From Lolium rigidum (Eukaryota; Streptophyta; Magnoliopsida; Poales; Poaceae), in NCBI RefSeq assembly GCF_022539505.1, contig NC_061508.1:349073484-349137483 (forward strand): 64,000 nt of DNA, written 5' to 3'. The notes under the pieces were generated by a model, which was not told the origin of the DNA, searched no databases, and saw nothing but the letters and a program-made list of their open reading frames with translations. Shown here piece by piece: positions 9,204 to 18,474 of the stretch. Each line of letters starts with the position of its first letter. The stretch's first letter is position 1. The translations under genes and the position numbers were made by a program.

Positions 9204-12150
9204 TGGAGCGTAATCGTTTGCTTTGCATTTGTGCAAGTGGTGATCTTTAATTGACGGAGTTGAATCTAGAATGTCTGTAGATGGTTATTATTACAAGCAG
9301 AAAAGAAAACAGCGAGATCTATCCATTGGTTTTTTTTGTGTTATGCGCGTTTGTTTGTAGGTGCTCTAGCTTTGTTTTGTACTAGGCGAGAAAGCCAAGA
9401 GGAGATGGAAATGAAGTCCAGTCGAATCGACATGCTAATACATGCTAATACGGGTGCGACCGTTACAACAGCAAAAGGTCGTCCATTGGCTTCGGGCGCG
9501 CGAGCACTTTTACTGGCCGAGTAGTTTTAGATGAATAGCAGCTAAATAAACAACTTCCGGGCTCGTCAGGAAGCTATGCTTGGTCTGGCGGCGGAGGTGA
9601 TGTATGTAGTGGCTCATTTTGATTGACTTGGCGCGCAGGTGGTCAATAGATGAAGCGATCGAGCGCGCCAGCCAACCACGAGACCTGTCCATCGAGCAGA
9701 GTTGCCGACTCCATCAACGCTTTCTCATACAGACGTAACAGACCAGCTCCACATCCTTTTTTATCAGAAACAAACAAAGAATTCTCAGCTCGTGCTTCCG
9801 CGCGCCTCTATATGACTGGGAGTTTTCTTGGCACTAGCTAGTCACAGGCACACCAGCAGAGTAGGTGCAGGCAGGTAGATACAGATGATATAGATATGCC
9901 AGGTGAAGACCAAATATAAAGGACACCAAATGCTCATGGACAGCTCATGCTATTCAGGACCTCGATCCACAAATATTGCTATTATGCTGTAACGTTGCAC
10001 AAGTCAAATCCCAAAAAGAACTGAAATAGGCACAGATTCATAACTAAACCTTAAACCCACAGAATTGGATACAACATCGCTTAATTAGTACCAGGACCAC
10101 GTTACACTACTACCAAAAATATACATACACCAGCATCGTCATCTCCTCGATGGAAGGATCACACTTTAGCCGTGCCTATAGATGCCACTCCATATCACAG
10201 CAGGGATACTCACCTAAACGGCTAAACCACCGCTACCTCTGGCACCTCCAGCTCCACTTCTCAGTCCTGCAAATAGAATGAGCATGCTTAACTAGTGCTA
10301 GCAATCACATGTTCACAGGCATGCCAGTGAAATAGCAAGGAATATCTTCTGGTTCAAAGGGGGGATTAAACCACGAACTCACCTAAACTTCGCTGCCTAC
10401 CTTCCGCATACAACTTCTGGTTCCACCAGCTGAAAGTGCAAGTGCTCATCTCCGGCATTCAGAAACAGCACATGAACCTGTTCACAGTCAAGGATACCAT
10501 GTAAGATAAGCTTGTGGAGCCATGAAAATACTCAACTACCACACATAACCATTGCAAGGCACAAATCTTTTATCTTGTATATGCCAAACCAAATCAAGGA
10601 CAATCAGCGGCAAGCAAGCATAAGGACATTTCAGTCTCATATCTCAGATTCTAAACTGAAGGATGCAGCTTCACTTCTTTACAACAATGAGGCGCCTCAA
10701 TCTCATCTATTAAAGGAAAACCAACAGAGCCACAGGTAGCTACTTCATTCTGTGCATATAGCTAGCTTCAGATGGTATAGATATATGCCCAGGTCAAGAA
10801 AAAATATAATGGAGACCCCAAATGCTCCTGGATATTCTCAGAAATTATGCTATGCAGGACCTCAATAGTATTGCTATGTTGCAACATTGCACATCACAGC
10901 AACTTGGTCAGAGCCCAAAAATACACATACAACTGAAATAGGCAAGATTCGTAATAAAAACGTCAACCAAAGAATCTGTTAGAACTGCACTTAGTGCCAG
11001 GACCACGTCCTGGTTACACAACCACCAAAACTGAACCTAAACCAGCATAGTCATCTCCTCGATGGCCGGATCACACTTTAGGCATAGCTCTAGAGGACAT
11101 TGTATATCACAGCAGGGATACTCGCCTAAACATACCTAGACGCATATAGAGGAAGAAGGCCACCTCCAGCTCCGCTTCTCCTTCCTGCAAATAGAATTTG
11201 CACGCTTTTCATTAGTGTCAGGAAACACATGTTCACAGGCATGCCAATGAACTATCAAGAAATAGTCAGGGCAGCAGCTAGTGGCGAAAACGTGATGTTG
11301 AATATTCGCGAATAAATTGCAGTTGATGGCAACTGTCAACTTGGCCAAATAAATTGCAGTGGCATTACTTCATCACCAGCAACAGCCAAATAGTATCAAT
11401 TCAAAGCCACTAAGAGTTAAACCTACTAAATCAATGCAAGTTTAATTAGCAAGTGTTCAAAATTAATAAATTATGTCATGATATTTGCCCTTCTCTGGAC
11501 ATCCAGACCACAATACAAATGATAGTAAAGTACATACAGCATGCCTCTAGACATTCAAACATACAATCCAATTCGACTAGTATGTTTAACGTTTAACAAG
11601 ATCAACTACACCTGCAAGCACACATTCCAGTACCAGTAAAGCACCAAAAGTTCTAAAAGTCCAACGGCTCAATGGCCCTACACAATGCATTGACTCGATG
11701 GCTAAGACAGCTATTATTGGAAATCAAGTTCATGATCAACTATACATATTCGGAGTCATGCAATTGCTAAAATATGAGCAAGCATAACGTTCTTAAGCCC
11801 ATATACATCAAAGAAAGAGAAAAAAAGCTAGATGATTACTGTCTTTGCGTGTAAAAAAGCTAGATGATTATTCCTAGAGATCATAAACAGACCTACCAAT
11901 ATATCAAAAGCAAATAGAAAGAAACTGACCTAGAACACAGATTTGCAAATTGCTGTAACATTCATGCAAGCAAGCCAAGGAAAAATATAGAGAATGCAAA
12001 TGATTTCCAATCAAGGATAGCCAAAAAAAAGTAACAAATAGAGCTACGAATCTGCAGAGAAGTAAATAATGATATAGCTCAGTTTTGGCTCAATGTAATC
12101 AAACTGCAAACAAATGTGAACATCACCACCATCACGGTTTCATGGTGATT
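9204..12150. other. No gene seen; AT-rich region with an old duplication
   Basis: Only short chance frames are present. The notable structure is the diverged direct duplication at 9883-11270, listed separately. The sequence runs into the first assembly gap. Confidence 0.5.
9883..11270. repeat. Diverged direct duplication, offset ~886 bp
   Basis: About 9883-10346 corresponds to about 10769-11270. Matching landmarks in order are ATAGATAT..GCC, CCAAATGCTC, TCATCTCCTCGATGG with GGATCACACTTTA, ATATCACAGCAGGGATACTC and CACATGTTCACAGGCATGCCA. Divergence is substantial, so the event is old. The two copies are in the same orientation. Confidence 0.75.
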
Positions 12151-12250
12151 NNNNNNNNNNNNNNNNNNNNNNNNNNNNNNNNNNNNNNNNNNNNNNNNNN
12201 NNNNNNNNNNNNNNNNNNNNNNNNNNNNNNNNNNNNNNNNNNNNNNNNNN
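12151..12250. other. Assembly gap (100 N)
   Basis: Exactly 100 N, the conventional placeholder for unknown size. The base after it is the second base of the LTR of element 1, so the gap hides the LTR's first base and its left target-site duplication. Confidence 0.99.
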
Positions 12251-12462
12251 GTTATCACCAGAATTTGACCAAGCTAGAGGTGGGCCGCGATCGAGATGGA
12301 CGTGAAGATTATACATGGAAGAAATACGTGAATCGGCCTTTTATACCAAGTTGGGCTAAACTGCCCATGTATCTGTAACATATTAGATCGCATCTCGGCT
12401 TAGAAGTTAGAATCTATCTCGTGCACGGTTTAGTGCACGCCCACATTAGAAAGTCCCTCGGA

Positions 12463-12472
12463 CTATAAATAT
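12463..12472 (+). promoter_or_regulatory. LTR TATA box
   Basis: CTATAAATATG in the LTR, repeated at the equivalent site in the 3' LTR (about 17517) and in element 2 (about 29928). This places the U3/R boundary near 12495. Confidence 0.65.
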
Positions 12473-12578
12473 GTACCTAGGGTTTATGGAATAAACAACA
12501 ACCAACGTTCAACACAAACCAATCTCGGCGCATCGCCAACCCCTTCGTCTCAAGGGTTTCTCCGAGTAAGCACCATGT

Positions 12579-12607
12579 TGCCTAGATCGCATCTTGCGAT
12601 CTAGGCA
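12579..12607 (+). promoter_or_regulatory. Perfect hairpin in the transcribed LTR leader
   Basis: TGCCTAGATCGCA, loop TCT, then TGCGATCTAGGCA: a 13-bp perfect stem. The 3' LTR (17631-17663) and both LTRs of element 2 (30047-30079 in the 5' copy) keep it, mostly as a 15-bp stem. It lies about 110 bp downstream of the TATA box and therefore in the RNA leader. Confidence 0.7.
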
Positions 12608-13423
12608 GCACGAGCCTGCCCACGTTGTTCATGCGTTGCTCGTACCGAAGCCTTTTTGATGGCGAGCAACGTAGTTATCATAGATGTGTTAGGGTTAGCA
12701 TTGTTCTTAGTATCATATGCTCGTCGTAGTGCAACCCTTGCGCATCTAGCCGTCCTTGTACCTCATCATGGGTGCAGGGCGGCACCCCGCTTGATCGTTA
12801 TTTAGTAGATCTGATCCGTTACGATTGCTCCTTGATTTATCGAGGATTAGTTTAATATCTGCAATAGTTAGGCCTTACAAAGGGTTGGAGGATCCAGCGG
12901 CGTGTAGGGTGTAGTTTGCTGGCCCTAGACAGGATGTTCCGAGGATCAACCTCGTGTTGGTTTTTAGGCCTTGTCTAGGGTTGGCTTACGATCACCGTGC
13001 GCGAGCGCGAGGCCCAATCGTGAGTAGGATGATCCGATTATGCGGTGAAAACCCTAGATCGTCGTGGATCTCATATGCTTTATCTTGATCAAGCGGGACC
13101 ACCATATATTCGGCCACCTTGGACGAATCATGGGTGGATCGGCTCCATGAGCCGATTCACGGGATAACCCGAGAGCCGATCGAGGCTCGTATTTAACGTG
13201 TACGTGTGTGCCCTGGCAGGAAACTAAGCGAGGCATCATCCACACCTTCCCGACCGGGTATAGGTCAGGTGGCATGCCCTTGCAATTTGCATCGGCGCGC
13301 GACCGGGAGGCTTTGCGGGCCGTCGCTCCGAGGGACCGGGGCCAGCCGCAGCCCTAGTTGTTCCCGGCTCTACGGTGTTGGCCAGTCACTGCCCGCCGGT
13401 GGGTTTCTGACGTCAACACATTC

Positions 13424-13442
13424 TGGCACGCCCGGTGGGACC
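13424..13442 (+). other. Probable primer-binding site of element 1
   Basis: TGGCACGCCCGGTGGGACC begins five bases after the 5' LTR and starts with TGG, as expected for pairing with a tRNA CCA end. Element 2 has nearly the same sequence after its 5' LTR (from 30885). I did not assign the tRNA. Confidence 0.55.
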
Positions 13443-13480
13443 CATCTTCGACGACAACCACCTCGCCATCTACATCAGAG

Positions 13481-14089
13481 ATGGCGGAAAGCACTCCGAT
13501 CAAGCACGAGGACCTGGCTGACGAGCTCAGGAAGAAGCGTAACACGGTCAAGGCGGTCCTCGGAACCGAACTCGTCGGCTCCTGTGGGAAGACCCGTTCG
13601 CACGGCATCAAGCTCAACGGAGGCACACGTCCGTTGCCTGGTGCCAACACGGTCGACCTCAGCCACTCCATAGGAGAACCAGGGTTCTCTTTCGATGCCA
13701 ATATGGCGGGGTTCGTGATTCGCCATAACGCGGACCAAGCAGAGAGCAGCCACTCTCGTGGCAAAGAGAAAGAGGAAGCCGGTCCACGTGACCGGCCCCA
13801 AGACGACAATAAACGGTACCTGGCCAAGGAGGAGGTGAGAAACCCACGGCATCCACGCCCATTTCCCGAGCATCTCCTCAGCAAATACGATCAGCCATAC
13901 GACCGACGTCGCCGCTACGGCGAAGGCGATCAAAGAGATCATCGGTCTGATGCAGACGGGAGGTATCGTCGAACAACGGCCACAACGACGGGTACGAACG
14001 TCGCGCCAGAGGGAGGTCTGAGGAGCCGGACAACGTGGATAGGCACTGGGACTGCCCCTTCTTCAGATACTGCTGGGATTCAGGAATGA
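13481..14089 (+). pseudogene. Shortened gag-like frame of element 1
   Basis: From the ATG at 13481 the frame gives a gag N-terminus (MAESTPIKHEDLADEL), which jumps after SHGIKLNGG directly to the post-capsid sequence NTVDLSHSIGEPGFSF. In element 2 those parts lie about 1.6 kb apart with the capsid (Retrotrans_gag-like) region between them. A frameshift near 13965 then separates it from the downstream zinc-knuckle and protease frame, because the reading shared with element 2 (DNVDRHW..CPFF) continues in a different frame. It is a deletion derivative and not functional on its own. Confidence 0.7.
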
Positions 14090-15315
14090 GCCGATTACCA
14101 ACAATCGGCGATTGCCCAGAATGTAAACAAAGGAAGAAGGGTACAGCTAAGGTGTCCGTGTTCGAGCGGTTAGGGCCTCTCCCGCCTTGGAGCAAGCACG
14201 CTGAGTCCGTCCAGATGGAAGATCGCGAGGAGCTAGAGGACGATGATGAAGAAGACAAGTATCATCGACCAAGATGGTGTCCTGATGGGCTCAGCCATTC
14301 CAAAAAACGAAGGGTTCAGCGACTACGTGCGTTAGAAGAAGCCGAAAGGTTATATCTGCACGCGTTGAGGAAGGCACGGCCTGACCTGGCCGCCAAAGTT
14401 CAGCGAACCCTGGATGAGGAAGGTCGGCCACAAAGAAAAGAGTGGCGCCCTAAGCAAAGGAAAGCCGATGATGAAACATCGGCTGGCACAAACATGGTCT
14501 TCATCCTTCCTGCGGAATTTAGCGCTCCAAGGTTATGTGAAGCACCTGTGGCACAATTGGACTGCGGCCCACGGCCGGTCATCTTCGAGAAGCCGCGAGA
14601 AAGAAGTTACAGGCATCTGAAGGCCCTGTACTTACGAGGTTACATCAATGGGCAGCTTGTCAATAAGATGTTGGTGGACACCGGAGCGGCGATCAACATT
14701 ATGCCATACTCCATGCTACGGCGGTTGGGACGCTCCAGCTCGGATTTAATCAAAACCAATGTGACATTGAGCGATTTCAACGGCCAAGCATCTGACGCGC
14801 AAGGTGTTCTAAACGTGGATCTGACCGTAGGGAGGAAGACTATCCCTACGACATTTTTTGTTGTCGACAGCAAAAGCACCTATGCTGTAATACTAGGGAG
14901 GGATTGGATCCACGCCAACTGTTGCATCCCATCCACGATGCACCAATGCCTGATACAGTGGGATGGAGATGAAGTGGAGGTCGTCCACGCCGATGATTCA
15001 GCCGAGATTTCAACAGCCGGCATGGGCATTTGGGAGGCATCGGGTCAAGAACCGCTCTCGGGCATCAATTTGGACGACTCGCGAACGCATCGATGTGACA
15101 AAGATCGGGGTAAGGCTGGTTCTATCTACCGGATCGACCGTATAACGAGAACAACATCGATGGACAAATGTGTTGAGGCTGATCCTTGCGATCGGCCCCA
15201 AAAATTTGTGGAGGAACATTATAAAACCTTCACCGAGCAAGCAATGTGGAGGCCGATTCCAAGCAATCGGCCAAAATTATCCCCACCATCTATTTCGCCT
15301 GGAATCGACATTTGA
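14035..15315 (+). pseudogene. Retroviral-type aspartic protease region of element 1
   Basis: A long open frame begins with a Cys-rich segment (CPFFRYCWDSGMSRLPT, then CPEC), continues through an acidic/basic linker, and carries a pepsin-like protease: NKMLVDTGAAINIMPYSMLR has the catalytic DTGA at about residues 215-218, followed by LSDFNG and the second-lobe motif AVILGRDWIHANCC. The frame ends at 15315 without entering reverse transcriptase. In autonomous Ty3/Gypsy elements the polyprotein would continue to RT, RNase H and integrase. I call it a pseudogene because its upstream gag link is frameshifted and the rest of pol is absent, although the protease core itself looks intact. Confidence 0.75.
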
Positions 15316-15389
15316 CCCAGCAGGGACTACCTAAAGAGCCGATACCATCAATTCTCTTGACAGAATCGGCTCGGGGGGGCATCTAGATG

Positions 15390-15491
15390 GATTAAATACA
15401 TATGAGGCAAGCATTGGGGCCGGCGCACAAGTCGGCCGTGATTGAATACATATGAGGCAAGCATTGGGGCCGGCGCACAAGTCGGCCGTGA
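15390..15491 (+). repeat. 51-bp tandem duplication
   Basis: AATACATATGAGGCAAGCATT..CAAGTCGGCCGTG occurs twice in direct tandem in the non-coding 3' part of element 1. The surrounding 15.3-16.4 kb also repeats short units such as AATCGGCTCGGGGGGC, which recur in the same part of element 2. Confidence 0.85.
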
Positions 15492-16504
15492 AAAAATTGA
15501 AAATTTTTGAGCACAGCCGATGCATGGCCATCGACTCAAGGAATACAACTGTTGCAAATGGAAGCCTAGGGCCACTTTAGTTGGCAGGTTACTCGCATCA
15601 GGGCGACGATCAGCCAATGAAGCTCGGGGGGAACTCACCCCGAAGGTTCTTTGCTCTTGAAAGCCGATCTGGTTAGAATCGGTTGGTCGCTGCATTACGA
15701 CTTGGGGACTCACAAAAGAGTTGGAGAGCCATTGATGAAAGCTGAAGAAGCTCGGAGGGCGCTTGCTCCGGAATACCATGAGAAGCCGATTTCGTTCGGA
15801 TCGGCTGTTTCTGTAGTATAACGAGGAAGCCAATGCTGGCATGTCTGGTTGGCTCATTACGGTTCTCGCCTTGACTGAGGCTCGGGGGGCAATTCGCCCT
15901 GAAAGGTCTTTCGTTCTAAGGAGTCAATCTTGTTGGAATCGGGCCGTATTACGGTTTGGTCAAAGGTGGCGAAGTTCTTGCTGGAATAGGACCACTAATT
16001 CGAAGAGGAAGCCGTCATAATCGACGTGCTTTGGACCAGTTTGTTGCTGCAAAGAACAGAGCGTCACAAGAAAGACGTAAGCGGTCAAGATTTGCAGCAG
16101 TGGTCCTGAGATTCTCCTGAAGGCGTTGACTCCAGAGTCTTGCCGATTTAAGCTAACATTAAGCTCAGGGGGTTTGGGTTTCTGAGGTTTAAGGTTTGCG
16201 CGACTACGGTTTGATCCCGATCGACGGGAGTCTTGGGTCTGAATTGATCTATCTCAAAATTTCTCATAAGAGTCCCGGTGCGTTGCCATCGGCTCATGGA
16301 GCATGGGTCGGGATAGCAGTCGGCAAAGCTGAATGAGGAAGAATTGGCTAAATTGGCATACAAGGAATCGGCAAAATCAGACTAAGGAGAATTCTTCATT
16401 GATAGCCAGATTCTTACATAAAGAGCTAAAATTGCTCTGAAAAGAAGATGCTAGGGGCTACAGTGCCCTATTTACTACTGCGGATCCTAGTCTAAGGATC
16501 CCAT

Positions 16505-17002
16505 CTATGGGCCATTGCTGCCCTCGTCGTCGCCGTCATCACCGCTGTCGGCGCTGTTCCCTGTCGGCTCTTCTTCGCTGCTCCAGCGGCCGCCGGCGGG
16601 GCCTTCGTTGTCTTCATCCTCCTCGTCAGCGTCGTCGTCGCTGTCGAAGTCGCTAAGGTTCCCCGGCCAGGGGCAAAGTCGTTTGGCCGGGGGCTCGTCG
16701 GAGGAACTGCTCTCCTCCTCCTCCTCCTCCTCGGAGGTGGTGAAGTCCGCCCAGGAAAGGCGGTCGTCGTCGCTCTCCTCCTCCGGGTCCCCGTCAGCAA
16801 GGAGGAGGGGGTCACTCTCCCCGACGGTCAGGGATTTGTCATCCTCTGACCAGACAGAGAAGTCGTGGTCCTCTTGGTCCCACGCCGTTGGGGCAAGAAT
16901 GTCGTACGCCGCCAGCGTACCCCACTCAGGCGTCGACTCCCGGATGGGGGAGGACACATAGGAAGGATCCGATGAGGAGGAAGACGAAGAAGACGAAGAC
17001 AT
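16505..17002 (-). CDS. Conserved acidic antisense ORF (copy 1) at the 3' end of element 1
   Basis: An uninterrupted 165-residue minus-strand frame runs antisense to the retrotransposon, just inside its 3' LTR. It starts with a Ser run (MSSSSSSSSSS) and is dominated by Asp, Glu and Ser, apart from a conserved non-acidic core, SSDEPPAKRLCPWPGN, and a second block, FSVWSEDDKSLT. Element 2 carries the homologous ORF in the same place and orientation (35296-35808), also open, though its sense ORFs are broken. A TATA-like CTATATC lies about 80 bp upstream on the minus strand (17081-17087). I recognise no domain. Antisense genes are known in a few Ty3/Gypsy elements such as maize Grande, so an element-encoded accessory protein is plausible. 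Acidic low-complexity frames can also arise by chance opposite GC-rich repeats. Confidence 0.6.
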   Translation of the reverse strand: MSSSSSSSSSSDPSYVSSPIRESTPEWGTLAAYDILAPTAWDQEDHDFSVWSEDDKSLTVGESDPLLLADGDPEEESDDDRLSWADFTTSEEEEEEESSSSDEPPAKRLCPWPGNLSDFDSDDDADEEDEDNEGPAGGRWSSEEEPTGNSADSGDDGDDEGSNGP

Positions 17003-17287
17003 GGTGGCAGAGGAGGGTTTTTCGAAGGCTAATGCGAAGGGGATGAGGAAGAGGACTGTTTGATGCGGTTAACTAAAGGGGATATAGTGGAAATTTAATA
17101 CCCAAGCAGTTTCCGAGGACGTGGTGCCAGAACCGCCAAATCGCGAGGACGTGGTGCCAGAACCGTCAAATCACGCAGAGAAGGCGAGGAGGCGAGATGT
17201 CATCATGAAGCATACTGCGACAGTTCTGCTCTGCCACGACATGACCCTACGAGAGAAAAGCGTAATGATTTTGGAAATGTCATTTCC

Positions 17288-17300
17288 AAAACCGAGGGGG
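17288..17300 (+). other. Polypurine tract of element 1
   Basis: AAAACCGAGGGGG ends four bases before the 3' LTR. Element 2 has AAAACCAAGGGGG at the same position (36068-36080). Confidence 0.7.
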
Positions 17301-17304
17301 CATG

Positions 17305-18474
17305 TGTTATCACCGGAATTTGACCAAGCTAGAGGTGGGCCGCGATCGAGATGGACGTGAAGATTATACATGGAAGAAATACGTGAATCGGCCTTTTATA
17401 CCAAGTTGGGCTAAACTGCCCATGTATCTGTAACATATTAGATCGCATCTCAGTTTAGAAGTTAGAATCTATCTCGTGCACGGTTTAGTGCACGCCCACA
17501 TTAGAAAGTCCCCTGGACTATAAATATGTACCTAGGGTTTATGGAATAAACAACAACCAACGTTCAACACAAACCAATCTCGGCGCATCGCCAACCCCTT
17601 CGTCTCAAGGGTTTCTCCGAGTAGCACCATGCTGCCTAGATCGCATCTTGCGATCTAGGCAGCACGAGCCTGCCCACGTTGTTCATGCGTTGCTCGTACT
17701 CGAAGCCTTTTTGATGGCGAGCAACGTAGTTATCATAGATGTGTTAGGGTTAGCATTGTTCTTAGTATCATATGCTTGTCGTAGTGCAACCCTTGCGCAT
17801 CTAGCCGTCCTTGTACCTCATCATGGGTGCAGGGGCGGCACCCCGCTTGATCGTTATTTAGTAGATCTGATCCGTTACGATTGCTCCTTGATTTATCGAG
17901 GATTAGTTTAATATACTGCAATAGTTAGGCCTTACAAAGGGTTGGAGGATCCAGCGGCGTGTAGGGTGTAGTTTGCTGGCCCTAGACAGGATGTTCCGAG
18001 GATCAACCTCGTGTTGGTTTTTAGGCCTTGTCTAGGGTTGGCTTACGATCACCGTGCGCGAGCGCGAGGCCCAATCGTGAGTAGGATGATCCGATTATGC
18101 GGTGAAAACCCTAGATCGTCGTGGATCTCATATGCTTTATCTTGATCAAGCAGGACCACCATATATTCGGCCACCTTGGACGAATCATGGGTGGATCGGC
18201 TCCATGAGCCGATTCACAGGATAACCTGAGAGCCGATCGAGGCTCGTATTTAACGTGTACGTGTGTGCCCCGCAGGAAACTAAGCGAGGCATCATCCACA
18301 CCTTCCTGACCAGGTATAGGTCAGGTGGCACGCCCTTGCAATTTGCATCGGCGCGCGACCAGGAGGCTTTGCGGGCCGTCGCTCTGAGGGACTGGGGCCA
18401 GCCACAGCCCTAGTTGTTCCCGGCTCTACGGTGTTGGCCAGTCACTGCCCGCCGGTGGGTTTCTGACGTCAACA
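17305..18474 (+). repeat. 3' LTR of element 1
   Basis: TGTTATCACC to GACGTCAACA, ~1170 bp, nearly identical to 12251-13418. It is followed by ACATC, the expected target-site duplication. Confidence 0.95.

Larger units (their letters stand above)
12251..13418 (+). repeat. 5' LTR of element 1 (first base hidden by gap)
   Basis: Begins GTTATCACC where the 3' LTR begins TGTTATCACC, and ends GACGTCAACA. It contains a TATA box, leader hairpin and U5-like region in the same order as the 3' copy. Confidence 0.95.
12251..18474 (+). mobile_element. Non-autonomous LTR retrotransposon, element 1 (gag remnant and protease only)
   Basis: Two direct LTRs (12251-13418 and 17305-18474, ~1.17 kb) differ at few positions, so the insertion is fairly young. 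A primer-binding-like TGGCACGCCCGG follows the 5' LTR and a polypurine tract precedes the 3' LTR. The interior (3.9 kb) carries a shortened gag-like frame, an aspartic protease and a long antisense ORF, but no reverse transcriptase, RNase H or integrase. Compared with element 2 it lacks about 1.6 kb covering the capsid part of gag. The protease motif and gag style are Ty3/Gypsy-like. The sequence after the 3' LTR is ACATC, the expected TSD; its left partner is lost in the gap. Confidence 0.85.

Noticed and set aside
16515..16961. Plus-strand Ser-rich frame opposite the antisense ORF
   Set aside because: It is the complement of Asp/Glu/Ser codons. Only the minus-strand reading shares ordered blocks with element 2.
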